Origin: Chamaesiphon sp041738715
GTDB lineage: Bacteria; Cyanobacteriota; Cyanobacteriia; Cyanobacteriales; Chamaesiphonaceae
NCBI GenBank assembly: GCA_041738715.1
Contig: JBGSPI010000018.1
Coordinates: forward strand, 1 to 64,000
Direction: 5' to 3'
DNA: 64,000 nt
The position numbers were made by a program, and so were the translations under genes. Below the pieces are notes generated by a model. The model was not told the DNA's origin. It searched no databases and was given only the letters and a program-made list of their open reading frames with translations. Position 1 is the first letter of the stretch. Each line of letters begins with the position of its first letter. Positions 17,652-25,723 of the stretch are shown here, one piece after another.

Positions 17652-18692
17652 ATGTCTCCCACCAAAGTCCTCCTTGTCGAAGATTCGCTAATTGCGCTAG
17701 AACTACTGCAACGGTTGTTAAAACAGAGTGCAGAAGTTGAAATAGTTGGAACAGCGAGAAATGGGCAAGAAGCTCTAGAACTAATTCCGGCGACTAATCC
17801 AAGTGTGATTTGTACTGACTTACACATGGGGCCGATTGATGGCTTGGAACTAACTCAACAGGTGATGGAAAAATTTCCGCGCCCAATTTTAGTGATCAGC
17901 AACTCAGTCCAAGAAGATGATACCAAAAACATCTTCAACCTCCTCCAAGCTGGGGCTGTTGATATTTTCCCCAAACCAACAAGCGCAGATTATAAAGACT
18001 ATGAACAAGTCAAGCACAGACTACTTGCCAAGATCAAGATGCTCTCGCAGGTAACAGTCAAAGCGAGATCTGGTCGCACAGTACTAAATTCGATCAATTC
18101 TAGTCCTAATATTTATGATAATGGCACGCTGCGGGCGATCGCGATCGGTGCCTCAACTGGCGGTCCTCAAGCTATCCACAAAATTATCACGGCACTACCC
18201 CACAATCTTCCCGTACCAATTATCTGTGCTCAACATATTGGGGAGGGTTTCTTAAAAGGCTTAATTAGTTGGTTGAAGGAGGATTCACAATTCAACGTCA
18301 AAATTGCCGAAGTCGGGGAAACACCTCTACCTGGTACTATTTATTTTGCCCCCGAAAAAGCGCACTTAGAATTTGATCCCCAGGGTCAATTTATCTATAG
18401 TAACTTTACTTCTACCACTGGCACTTGTCCTTCGATCGATGCCCTATTTCGCGCTGTTGCACGGATTCATGGCAGTTCTAGTGCGAGCATTCTTCTCACG
18501 GGAATGGGTACGGATGGAGTGGCTGGAATGCAGGCTGTAGCTGCGGCTGGTGGCACGACGATTGCTCAAGATGAACAAAGTTGTCTTGTCTTTGGTATGT
18601 CCAAGCAAGCGATCGCCGCAGGTTTTGTTCAACACACTCTCCGCATTGAAGAAATTGCCCCATTTTTGCTAACTAAAATTGCCAGAATCTAA
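17652..18692 (+). CDS. cheB: Chemotaxis protein-glutamate methylesterase CheB
   Basis: The product is 346 aa, normal for CheB. The N-terminal receiver has VEDS, VICTDLHMGPIDG and FPKP. The C-terminal methylesterase domain carries the catalytic triad in GASTGGPQA (Ser ~165), CAQHIGEGF (His ~194) and LLTGMGTDG (Asp ~287). CheB removes methyl groups from receptor glutamates and deamidates glutamines, resetting sensitivity; phosphorylation by CheA activates it. No CheR methyltransferase is present in this window. Its last 4 bases overlap the convergent MBL-fold gene. Confidence 0.95.
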   Translation: MSPTKVLLVEDSLIALELLQRLLKQSAEVEIVGTARNGQEALELIPATNPSVICTDLHMGPIDGLELTQQVMEKFPRPILVISNSVQEDDTKNIFNLLQAGAVDIFPKPTSADYKDYEQVKHRLLAKIKMLSQVTVKARSGRTVLNSINSSPNIYDNGTLRAIAIGASTGGPQAIHKIITALPHNLPVPIICAQHIGEGFLKGLISWLKEDSQFNVKIAEVGETPLPGTIYFAPEKAHLEFDPQGQFIYSNFTSTTGTCPSIDALFRAVARIHGSSSASILLTGMGTDGVAGMQAVAAAGGTTIAQDEQSCLVFGMSKQAIAAGFVQHTLRIEEIAPFLLTKIARI

Positions 18693-19459
18693 CAATTAAT
18701 CATTAATTCTACCTCAAATCGTTCACCTGGCTTTGGTTCTAGCACCCGTGTCGTCAAATTTTGCTGGGTGAGCAAAGTACGAAACTGCTGGACATCGCCT
18801 TTGCCGCGTAGTAGAGACAGTAATAACCCTTCAAATACCACGTTACCACCAGCGGCTGTTGGTAAAATAAATTGAGGTTGCAGCCAGTTGACTGCTTCTA
18901 CAGCACTTTGCATTCCTTTAATCACCGATCCAATTAAGGGGATCTCCAAATCGGTCAGTGGTGTAATCACCACATCTACAGGGGCAATTTCGGTGAGCTT
19001 CGCTGTATGCGATCCATGTGGCTCATAGTAAAGTGTCGTGTTATTCAGCAAATCTGTCAGTAAGTAGCCATTCTCAATCAGATTTGGACCGACGAGTGAA
19101 CCGGGTAAAGCTTGGATTTTCAAGCTATTTGCCAGCGTAAAATAATTGCCATGAGCCAAGGTCGTCACGTTGTGATAACCCAAACTATTCACAGTTTTGG
19201 CAGCATTAGCAGAAGCGACAACGGGAATATGGCGATCCAGTCGATCTAGTGTTGGCTGATGTGTGTGGTCTGGCAACCCCTGCGAGAGCAAAATTAAGTC
19301 AATATCTGCGGGAATTGGGTGCGGGTTGGGATGATCCCCCTTGAATAGCCATGGAAGATTACCAAATACCAATGAACCAACTAGCCAAGGATCGAGTAAA
19401 ACCCGTTGACCGCCCATTTCAATCAGCCAAGAGTTACTATCCAGCCAAGTTAGATACAT
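18689..19459 (-). CDS. MBL-fold (metallo-beta-lactamase superfamily) protein, metal site degenerate
   Basis: The product is 256 aa with UlaG/MBL-fold features: a starting TWLDSNSWLIEMGGQRVLLDPW strand pair and the segment ILLSQGLPDHTH. In active enzymes this segment reads HxHxDH; here the first two metal-ligand histidines are replaced by Gln and Leu and only the DH remains. I recall SQGLxDH as a feature of a plant/cyanobacterial subfamily, so this is probably a conserved variant. Metal binding is uncertain. It converges with cheB and overlaps it by 4 bases, so it is not part of that operon. Confidence 0.75.
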   Translation of the reverse strand: MYLTWLDSNSWLIEMGGQRVLLDPWLVGSLVFGNLPWLFKGDHPNPHPIPADIDLILLSQGLPDHTHQPTLDRLDRHIPVVASANAAKTVNSLGYHNVTTLAHGNYFTLANSLKIQALPGSLVGPNLIENGYLLTDLLNNTTLYYEPHGSHTAKLTEIAPVDVVITPLTDLEIPLIGSVIKGMQSAVEAVNWLQPQFILPTAAGGNVVFEGLLLSLLRGKGDVQQFRTLLTQQNLTTRVLEPKPGERFEVELMINC

Positions 19460-19494
19460 CTTTATAGCCTTTAATTATCTGGGATAGAAATGAG

Positions 19495-19519
19495 AAAACC
19501 CTTAACTAGTAAGGGTTTT
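19495..19519 (-). terminator. Stem-loop downstream of tRNA-Thr
   Basis: A perfect 10-bp inverted repeat, AAAACCCTTA and TAAGGGTTTT, flanks a 5-base loop, 6 bases beyond the 3' end of the tRNA on the minus strand. The stem is followed by TTTTC in that direction, so it looks like an intrinsic terminator for the tRNA transcript. Confidence 0.75.
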
Positions 19520-19524
19520 AGAAA

Positions 19525-19596
19525 GCTGGCGGACGGATTCGAACCCCCGACCGGCTGATTACAAATCAGCTGCTCTACCAACTGAGCTACGCCAGC
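19525..19596 (-). tRNA. trnT: tRNA-Thr (anticodon TGT)
   Basis: Read on the minus strand this 72-base segment folds as a tRNA. It has acceptor ends GCTGGCG / CGCCAGC, a D-arm AGCTCAGTTGGTAGAGC, an anticodon arm GCTGA-TTTGTAA-TCAGC with anticodon TGT, and a T-arm containing GGTTCGAATCC. It therefore reads ACA codons as threonine. The CCA end is not encoded. A terminator-like stem-loop follows. Confidence 0.95.
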
Positions 19597-19699
19597 GCAC
19601 TAGACTAGTATAACATAATTAATTAATTTTTGTCCAGCAATATTTTGCCTTAATGCTCGATCGTCGGTTAAATTGTCTTTGGTTCACTAGTATTTTCAC

Positions 19700-19740
19700 G
19701 TGAACTACCCGACTCTCATCCTACGGATAGAGAGAGGGCT
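19700..19740 (-). mobile_element. Predicted right end and omega-RNA scaffold 3' part of the tnpB element
   Basis: On the minus strand the sequence overlapping and following the tnpB stop can fold into a hairpin: CTCTC pairs with GAGAG and ATCC with GGAT around a GTA loop, at 19713-19736. After it comes GTCGGGTAGTTCAC, like the end of other cyanobacterial IS605-type elements I recall. In this family the tnpB 3' end and right end make the guide RNA scaffold, and the flanking bases act as guide, here beginning near 19699. The exact end is a guess. Confidence 0.45.
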
Positions 19741-20912
19741 TCCGACTTCGAGGGCGACCGCCTCACAGATGTCTTGCGACCTCTGCTTGGTCTTACGTTG
19801 CCTCCATCGGCAGTCTCGCTAGTTCCTAACGAGAGAATTCTGAGTCCTTCGGCTTTCAGGTTTTGCGCGGCGTTGACATCTCTATCGTGGTTAGTTCCAC
19901 AACTAGGACAAGTCCAATGACGCACATCTAAAGGCAAGGATGAGACTCGGTGATAACAATTACTACAGGTTTTCGATGAAGGAAAAAATCTATCCACCTT
20001 GACCAGTATTTTGCCAGAATGCTCACACTTATAGTTGAGCATTCCGACGAAACTAGACCAGCCACAATCGCTAATAGCTTTTGCCAAATAATGATTTCTC
20101 ACCATGTTCTTGACTGCTAGATCTTCCACAACGATGACTTGGTTTTCGTTCACCAGTTTATGGGAGAGTTTATGCAAAAAGTCTTGTCTCGAATTGCTGA
20201 TACGTTGATGGACTCTTGCCACCAGCTTTCTAGCTTTATTCCGACTATTTGAACCTTTCACTTTTCTAGATAGTTTGCGCTGTTTACGTTTAAGGTTAGA
20301 TTCATGCTTCTTGATATGTCGAGGATTGGGATACTTAGAGCCAGTGCTAGTAATAGCAAAGTCTGTGATGCCCAAATCGACACCAATCGCATTTCCCTCA
20401 CTACTAGGGGCAGGATACTCGCCTTCTTGTTCCGTAAGAACAGCAGCGAAATATTGACCACTAGGATTCTTGGAGATAGTAACAGTTTTGACCTCTCCAG
20501 CAAGCGGACGATGCAAGCTAATTTCGACCCATCCCAACTTAGGAAGATAGATCAGGTTATCAACGAACTTAGTCCCTTGAGGATATTGAATCGACTGTTT
20601 ACCGTGCTTCGATTTGAAGTTAGGAAACTTAGCTCTTTTTTCAAAGAAGTTGATAAACGATTTACTGAGGTTGAGGGTGACAGATTGCAAGACTTGAGAA
20701 TGACATTCACCCAACCAAACAAACTCTTTCTTGAGTGCTGGCAACAATGCGTTGAGTCCTTCTCTAGACAATCCCTTCCCCGTCTCAGCGTAGGTAGTAG
20801 TAGTCTCGTTCAGAGCGCGATTCCACCACCAACGAGCGCATCCGAAAAACTGAGAGAGCTTTTCGGATTGAGCGTCAGTGGGATATATTCGGGCTTTGAT
20901 AGACTGATACAT
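19716..20912 (-). CDS. tnpB: TnpB (IS200/IS605 family RNA-guided nuclease), without tnpA
   Basis: The product is 398 aa, typical for TnpB. The RuvC residues are visible: Asp179 in IGVDLGITD, Glu263 in VIVVEDLAVKNM and the DRD at 343-345 in NHDRDVNAAQNL. A zinc finger has Cys316/Cys319 (CSNC) and Cys335/Cys338 (CPSC). The N-terminus has the usual KARIYPT start and WWWNRAL helix. TnpB proteins cut DNA guided by a RNA made from the element's right end. No TnpA transposase gene flanks it, so it is an IS1341-like or stranded copy; the ORF itself is intact. The plus strand carries a 266-codon shadow frame that I reject. Confidence 0.95.
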   Translation of the reverse strand: MYQSIKARIYPTDAQSEKLSQFFGCARWWWNRALNETTTTYAETGKGLSREGLNALLPALKKEFVWLGECHSQVLQSVTLNLSKSFINFFEKRAKFPNFKSKHGKQSIQYPQGTKFVDNLIYLPKLGWVEISLHRPLAGEVKTVTISKNPSGQYFAAVLTEQEGEYPAPSSEGNAIGVDLGITDFAITSTGSKYPNPRHIKKHESNLKRKQRKLSRKVKGSNSRNKARKLVARVHQRISNSRQDFLHKLSHKLVNENQVIVVEDLAVKNMVRNHYLAKAISDCGWSSFVGMLNYKCEHSGKILVKVDRFFPSSKTCSNCYHRVSSLPLDVRHWTCPSCGTNHDRDVNAAQNLKAEGLRILSLGTSETADGGNVRPSRGRKTSVRRSPSKSEALSLSVG

Positions 20913-21212
20913 CTACGTTTATCGCTAATTACTTTAATGATAACACAGGTTGATTCAGTGGTCAGACAAGGAATTTGCTCGTCTCCTCATGCCCACCCAA
21001 CTTCCCAAGAGCTTCGCTTGTTGGAATTGTTGGGTAGGCAATCGTCACCTCGCTCGGCTTTCATCCCGACGCTCATCCGTTGGCGTAGCCTGCCTTCGGC
21101 ATAGCGGATAGAGCGCGGGACTTCCCGCCTGCCCGTTAAAATCCTCTCTAGTCCCTATTCTCTATCCCCTGACTTTCGCAGTCCATCGTCAATACTCACT
21201 CTTTTTGCCCTT
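20913..21212. other. Spacer upstream of tnpB with dispersed palindromic repeats
   Basis: No gene is seen in these 300 bases. The part near the tnpB start is AT-rich and should hold its promoter. From about 21054 a GC-rich stretch contains TTGGCGTAGCCTGCCTTCGGCATAGC-like palindromic repeat sequence and GCGGGACTTCCCGC, of the type scattered through many cyanobacterial genomes. One end of the element presumably falls in this region, but I could not place it. Confidence 0.5.
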
Positions 21213-21845
21213 CTACTGACAATTCATTAAAGCTCCAATGTCTGCGGCTACGATCTGATCCAAATTGCGTGTAATCTTTTCAATCTCCCAATCCCACCAA
21301 GCTATTTCAAGTAACGATCGAATTATCTCATCATCAAAACGTTGACGAATAAACCTGGCTGGATTCCCACCAAAAATCGTATAGGGTGGGACATCACTTA
21401 CTACTACTGATTTGGCTGCAATAATCGCTCCATCTCCCACCTGTACTCCTGGCATAATCACTGTTTCATAGCCGATCCAAACATCATTGCCAATCACTGT
21501 ATTACCTTTGGATGACAATGCTTCTGGTTGAGGGTCAACTTTTTCCCAACCATTACCAAAAATCTGAAACGGATAGGTTGAAAATCCATTTAATTGGTGA
21601 TTTGCACCATTCATGATGAACTTTACCCCTCTTGCCAAGGCGCAAAATTTGCCGATGATTAGGAGATCGCCAACAAAGGGAAAGTGATACAAGACGTTAC
21701 GCTGAAAGTCTTCTGAGTCTTCTGGATCGTCGTAATAGGTGTAATCGCCAATGATGATATGGGGATTTGATACAGTGTTCTTAATGAAGCAGATTTGCGG
21801 AAACCCCTTCATTGGATGCTTATCTTGTGGATCTGCTCCATACAC
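21213..21845 (-). CDS. Vat/CatB-family hexapeptide-repeat acetyltransferase
   Basis: The product is 210 aa. It matches the Vat/CatB (xenobiotic acetyltransferase) pattern: IIIGDYTYYDDPEDSEDFQRNVLYHFPF, then IGKFCALARGVKFIMNGANHQLNGFSTYPFQIFG with the catalytic His in GANH. Left-handed beta-helix repeats follow, as in TVIGNDVWIGYETVIMPGVQVGDGAIIAAKSVV. Members transfer acetyl groups from acetyl-CoA to streptogramin A or chloramphenicol, but many chromosomal homologues have unknown substrates. So resistance is possible, not shown. It lies next to smtB on the same strand, 84 bases downstream. Confidence 0.88.
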   Translation of the reverse strand: MYGADPQDKHPMKGFPQICFIKNTVSNPHIIIGDYTYYDDPEDSEDFQRNVLYHFPFVGDLLIIGKFCALARGVKFIMNGANHQLNGFSTYPFQIFGNGWEKVDPQPEALSSKGNTVIGNDVWIGYETVIMPGVQVGDGAIIAAKSVVVSDVPPYTIFGGNPARFIRQRFDDEIIRSLLEIAWWDWEIEKITRNLDQIVAADIGALMNCQ

Positions 21846-21929
21846 GATCGATTGCCCCCAGACTTTTAGAATGCACTGTATCTATCATCTTATTCTCGAA
21901 CTCAAATTTTTAGCAACATGCCAGAACGG

Positions 21930-22337
21930 CTAGTCAGTCTCGTCTAGATGCTCGATTACTGCTTGGTAGAAGCTGAGGACGTGGTCATCTTGTAGTCGAT
22001 AAAATACGTGTCGCCCTTGTTTACGGAAATTGACTAATCGAATTGCCCGCAGTGTCCTCAACTGGTGAGATACTGCTGATTCATTCATTTCTAGCGCGAT
22101 CGCTAGGTCGCCGACGCACATTTCTTGTGCTGCTAAAATCGAGAGAATTCGCAACCGATTTGTATCGGCTAAAAACCCCAAAAACTCTGACATGCGCTGT
22201 GCCTTTTCCACCGTAAGGATCTCGGTTTGGGGCAGATTAGCATGAACAGAGTCAGTTGAATGGGGCTGTTCACAACAGAGTGATTCCGCCTCCTCGTCCT
22301 GTTTGGGGGTGACTGTTTTAGTCAAGGGATCTGACAT
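21930..22337 (-). CDS. smtB: SmtB/ZiaR-type ArsR metal-sensing repressor
   Basis: The product is 135 aa. The winged helix includes ADTNRLRILSILAAQEMCVGDLAIALEMNESAVSHQLRTLR. The alpha5 zinc ligands of SmtB are all kept: Asp117, His119, His130 and Glu133 in DDHVLSFYQAVIEHLDE. Cys74 (MCVG) and Cys21/Cys22 with His26 in the N-terminus could form the alpha3N site as in ZiaR. Zinc binding should release the repressor from DNA. The gene lies 23 bases downstream of smtA on the same strand, so it is likely in one operon with it, unlike the divergent smtA/smtB of Synechococcus. Confidence 0.9.
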   Translation of the reverse strand: MSDPLTKTVTPKQDEEAESLCCEQPHSTDSVHANLPQTEILTVEKAQRMSEFLGFLADTNRLRILSILAAQEMCVGDLAIALEMNESAVSHQLRTLRAIRLVNFRKQGRHVFYRLQDDHVLSFYQAVIEHLDETD

Positions 22338-22360
22338 AATTTGACAATATCAGACTAAAT

Positions 22361-22528
22361 TTACTTGTTGCAGTTGCAGCCTGTATGTCCACAGCCTTGA
22401 CCTGCCGAATGACCATTGGCGCAAGCTTCACTACAGTATGCTTTATTATCCTTCTGAATGGCATCAGACAGGGAAACTATGCACAAACATGATTCACAAG
22501 CACATTTCATTTGAGTAACAGTAGTCAT
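22361..22528 (-). CDS. smtA: Bacterial metallothionein SmtA
   Basis: The product is 55 aa from ATG 22528, chosen because an AAGGAG lies 7 bases upstream; longer forms from 22606 would cross the operator. It has nine cysteines (9, 11, 14, 16, 32, 36, 46, 51, 53) in KCACESCLC, YCSEAC and GCGHTGCNC, plus His40 and His48, the pattern of Synechococcus SmtA that binds a four-zinc cluster. It stores and buffers zinc and protects against zinc and cadmium. The smtB repressor gene follows immediately, and a 16-bp palindrome lies upstream. Confidence 0.95.
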   Translation of the reverse strand: MTTVTQMKCACESCLCIVSLSDAIQKDNKAYCSEACANGHSAGQGCGHTGCNCNK

Positions 22529-22569
22529 GGATTGGCTCCTTGAAGATTTCGATAAGTATATCATAACAT

Positions 22570-22585
22570 ATGAATAGCTATTCAT
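22570..22585. promoter_or_regulatory. SmtB-type operator upstream of smtA
   Basis: ATGAATAGCTATTCAT is a perfect 16-bp palindrome 41 bases before the smtA ATG. It resembles the ArsR/SmtB operators of cyanobacteria, whose half sites are TGAA-like with ATTCA. Bases like TATGAT next to it on the smtA side suit a -10 box, so a bound repressor would block the promoter for smtA and smtB. Confidence 0.75.
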
Positions 22586-22606
22586 GTATCGATCCGTAAA
22601 AATCAA

Positions 22607-22921
22607 TCTCCAACAGAGTAAAAAAAGCGATTAATTTGTTAAAGAATTGTTAGATCCCAACCCCATCATGAGGGGATCGCCTATAGTACCAAGGAGGTAT
22701 GGTTGCTAGAGTCTAAGTAGCAAAGGCAAAGTATCACATCGCTCGATCGCCGAGATCGAATTATCTAGAGCGATTGCGTCATATAGATGATATCTCACGA
22801 GTAGTATCAAATTAACAATTTGCCGAAGTTGCGCAGCAGCCTAGATCTAGCCCTACCGAAATGCTAATGACCGATCGCGTGAATATCTAATCATTAATCT
22901 GTTGGGCACATCCCGATTTCT
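22607..22921 (+). promoter_or_regulatory. Upstream region of ndhD
   Basis: No gene is seen in these 315 bases. There is an imperfect hairpin, GATCCC paired with GGGATC, at about 22651-22678. It is followed by AAGGAGGT at 22690 with a six-codon frame (ATG GTT GCT AGA GTC TAA) behind it. The rest is AT-rich with HIP1-like CGATCG copies. It presumably holds the ndhD promoter and a long leader, but I identify no known riboswitch. Confidence 0.4.
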
Positions 22922-24505
22922 ATGCCTATGACTAACTTTCCCTGGCTGACGACGATTATTTTATTTCCAGTCCTCGCATCTCTAGCAATTCCAGTCATCC
23001 CAGACAAAGATGGACGCACAGTGCGCTGGTATGCCCTCATCGTCGGGCTAATCGATTTTGCCCTGATTGTTTACACCTTCTGTAATGGTTACGACATCCA
23101 TAGCGATCGATTGCAGTTGGTCGAAAGCTATACTTGGGTGCCACAAATAGATTTAAGATGGTCGGTTGGGGTTGATGGGCTATCGATGTCCCTAGTCTTA
23201 CTGACAGGCTTTGTCACAACCCTCGCTATTTTAGCGGCATGGCCAGTTACTTTTAAACCAAAGCTGTTTTACTTCCTGATGTTGGTGATGTACGGCGGAC
23301 AGATTGCCGTCTTTGCTGTGCAGGATATGTTGCTATTTTTCCTGGTGTGGGAATTGGAACTTCTCCCCGTTTACTTATTCCTAGCAATTTGGGGTGGGAA
23401 GAAGCGATTGTATGCTTCGACTAAATTTATCCTATACACGGCTGGTGGTTCTCTCTTCATCCTAGTAGCTGCCTTAGCGATGGGATTTTATGGTGACACT
23501 ACCAGCTTTGATATGCGGACATTGGCGGCTAAGGATTATCCATTCAATTTTCAGCTGGCGATGTATGCAGGTTTATTGATTGCCTATGGAGTTAAGTTAC
23601 CGATTATTCCCTTGCACACGTGGCTGCCTGATGCCCATGGGGAAGCAACTGCCCCGGTACACATGCTGTTAGCCGGAGTGCTGTTGAAAATGGGTGGTTA
23701 TGCGTTAATTAGAATGAATGCGGGGATGTTGCCTGATGCTCATGCCGCCTTTGCACCGCTCCTAATTGTTTTGGGAGTTGTCAATATTGTCTATGCTGCC
23801 TTAACTTCATTTGCGCAGCGAAATCTCAAGCGCAAGATTGCTTATTCCTCAATCTCCCACATGGGATTTGTTTTGATTGGGATTGCTTCTTTTACCGATG
23901 TCGGGATGAGTGGTGCTGTCTTGCAGATGGTTTCCCACGGATTGATTGGGGCAAGTTTATTCTTCTTGGTGGGAGCTACCTACGATCGAACGCATACTCT
24001 GATGCTAGACGAGATGGGTGGTGTTGGGCTGAAGATGAAGAAAATTTTTGCGATGTTTACTGTTTGTTCGATGGCATCTTTGGCATTGCCAGGAATGAGC
24101 GGTTTCGTCGCTGAATTGATGGTATTTGTCGGTTTTGCCACCAGTGATGCCTATGGACTCCAGTTTAAGGTGATTATGACGCTGATTGCGGCGATCGGGG
24201 TCATCTTAACGCCGATTTATCTGCTGTCGATGCTGAGAGAAATCTTTTATGGTGCAGAAAATAAAGAGCTAGTCGAGCATGAAGAGTTAATCGATGCCGA
24301 GCCGAGAGAGGTATTTATTATCGCCTGTCTATTAGTGCCGATTATTGGTGTGGGTTTTTATCCCAAGTTGCTCACACAGATTTATGATTCCACGACAACT
24401 ACGTTGACAGCCCATCTACGCAACTCAGTGCCAACTATCGCGCACCAGCAATCAAGCTCAATTGCGCTAGGTGACATGCTGACAGCACCTAAAATTCACC
24501 AATAA
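22922..24505 (+). CDS. ndhD: NAD(P)H-quinone oxidoreductase chain 4 (NdhD)
   Basis: The product is 527 aa and carries the full antiporter-like subunit pattern: DLRWSVGVDGLSMSLVLLTGF, VWELELLPVYLFLAIWGG, LPIIPLHTWLPDAHGEATAPVHMLLAGVLLKMGGYAL and RKIAYSSISHMGFVLIGI. The charged residues on the helices (Glu in WELELLP, Lys in GVKLP, Lys in LLKMG) are the proton-path residues. It belongs to NdhD1-like forms in the thylakoid NDH-1 complex used for respiration and cyclic electron flow. It is single here, without ndhF. A second ATG two codons in is also possible. A strong terminator follows. Confidence 0.93.
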   Translation: MPMTNFPWLTTIILFPVLASLAIPVIPDKDGRTVRWYALIVGLIDFALIVYTFCNGYDIHSDRLQLVESYTWVPQIDLRWSVGVDGLSMSLVLLTGFVTTLAILAAWPVTFKPKLFYFLMLVMYGGQIAVFAVQDMLLFFLVWELELLPVYLFLAIWGGKKRLYASTKFILYTAGGSLFILVAALAMGFYGDTTSFDMRTLAAKDYPFNFQLAMYAGLLIAYGVKLPIIPLHTWLPDAHGEATAPVHMLLAGVLLKMGGYALIRMNAGMLPDAHAAFAPLLIVLGVVNIVYAALTSFAQRNLKRKIAYSSISHMGFVLIGIASFTDVGMSGAVLQMVSHGLIGASLFFLVGATYDRTHTLMLDEMGGVGLKMKKIFAMFTVCSMASLALPGMSGFVAELMVFVGFATSDAYGLQFKVIMTLIAAIGVILTPIYLLSMLREIFYGAENKELVEHEELIDAEPREVFIIACLLVPIIGVGFYPKLLTQIYDSTTTTLTAHLRNSVPTIAHQQSSSIALGDMLTAPKIHQ

Positions 24506-24527
24506 TCTATTTTTAAAAACTTTAATG

Positions 24528-24561
24528 GCACTTCTAGGGTATACATAGAAGTGCTTTTTTT
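24528..24561 (+). terminator. Intrinsic terminator after ndhD
   Basis: GCACTTCTA and TAGAAGTGC form a perfect 9-bp stem around a 9-base loop, followed by seven T. It lies 22 bases past the ndhD stop and separates it from the next gene on the same strand. Confidence 0.92.
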
Positions 24562-24634
24562 GATAATTTAGGCCACAATGTTCTCAGAGTATGTAAAGAT
24601 TTTACAGAAAGTTTACGGTAGTTACTAATTCTCT

Positions 24635-25723
24635 ATGTTGAAAGCTGTTTGGTTAACTAACATCGATAGTCAGGTGATGAATTCTCACAGAAATCTGGCA
24701 GAGGGATTACACCGGTTGGCAGATCTAGGATTTAATACGATTTACCCTGTAGTTTGGCAGCGGGGTTATACTTTATATCCGAGTGAAGTCGCCAAGCAAT
24801 TCGCTGGAGCCAATATATTACCAAGAAGTCCATTTGTCGGGCGAGATGTGTTGAAAGAAATTTTGGAATTAGCTCGACCTTTAAAGATGCGAGTGATTCC
24901 CTGGTTTGAATATGGATTGATGGTACCACCAAAATCATCGATCGCGATTCAACACAAGGATTTATTAACTCTCGATATCAATGAAACTCCCCAGAGAATT
25001 CAAGGTGCTAACGGGGAATTAGATCCGAATGTGTGGTTGAATCCCTGCCAGAATCGTGTCCGTAAGTTCATGGTGGATCTAATTAGTGAAGTTGTTAGAA
25101 AATATCCGGTGGCGGGGATTCAGTTAGACGATCGTTTTTGCTTTCCCCAGGAGATGGGCTATGATAAATTTACCCAGCAATTATTTCAACAGCAGAACTT
25201 TGGTGAGATTGCACCGATCGAGCATGATAGTGAAGTATGGTTAGCATGGGGTACGGAACGCTTGACAGAGTTACTCCAACAGATTGTCAGTAGGGTTAAG
25301 TCCATCCGGCGTGACTGCATTATCTCAATCTCGCCCAATCCACTCGGATTTTCGCGCACTCGCTACTTAGCCGACTGGCAGCAATGGTTAGAGTTAGGCT
25401 TGATGGATGAGTTAGTCTTACAGGTTTATCGTGACAGGTTAAATACTTTTGAACTGGAATTAAATAAGCCAGAAGTTCAAGCTGCGCGGTCTAAAATTCC
25501 TACTTCGATCGGTATTTTAGCAGGGTTGAGAACACGACCGATCGCTAGTTCAATTCTCAAAGAGCAAGTAGCAACAATTTATGCTCAACAATTTGGTGGA
25601 TTAGCTTGCTTTTTCTATGAAACTTTATTTCACGAACAACTTGGTCCGAACTTAATCAGTCGCAGTCAGTCGGAGTTATTTGATATTTTCACTGTAGATT
25701 TATCGCCTAAATTGTCTAGCTGA
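24635..25723 (+). CDS. GHL10 family (glycoside-hydrolase-like) protein
   Basis: The product is 362 aa. It begins KAVWLTNIDSQVM and continues with LADLGFNTIYPVVWQRGYTLYPS, MRVIPWFEYGL, LDPNVWLNPCQNRVRKFMVDLISEVV, YPVAGIQLDDRFCFP and IISISPNPLGF. These are the TIM-barrel landmarks of the glycosyl hydrolase-like 10 (DUF187/FenI-type) family, in which the DD of GIQLDD is a likely catalytic pair. No signal peptide is obvious. Substrate is unknown; family members act on polysaccharides or peptidoglycan. The gene stands alone with a terminator upstream. Confidence 0.85.
   Translation: MLKAVWLTNIDSQVMNSHRNLAEGLHRLADLGFNTIYPVVWQRGYTLYPSEVAKQFAGANILPRSPFVGRDVLKEILELARPLKMRVIPWFEYGLMVPPKSSIAIQHKDLLTLDINETPQRIQGANGELDPNVWLNPCQNRVRKFMVDLISEVVRKYPVAGIQLDDRFCFPQEMGYDKFTQQLFQQQNFGEIAPIEHDSEVWLAWGTERLTELLQQIVSRVKSIRRDCIISISPNPLGFSRTRYLADWQQWLELGLMDELVLQVYRDRLNTFELELNKPEVQAARSKIPTSIGILAGLRTRPIASSILKEQVATIYAQQFGGLACFFYETLFHEQLGPNLISRSQSELFDIFTVDLSPKLSS

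Noticed and set aside
20304..21104. 266-codon plus-strand frame over tnpB
   Set aside because: It is antisense to the clear TnpB frame, has no recognisable domain and runs into dispersed repeats.
22696..22713. Six-codon leader frame after AAGGAGGT upstream of ndhD
   Set aside because: No regulatory codon pattern (such as repeated amino acids) and no attenuator structure seen; noted only as a possibility in the upstream region.
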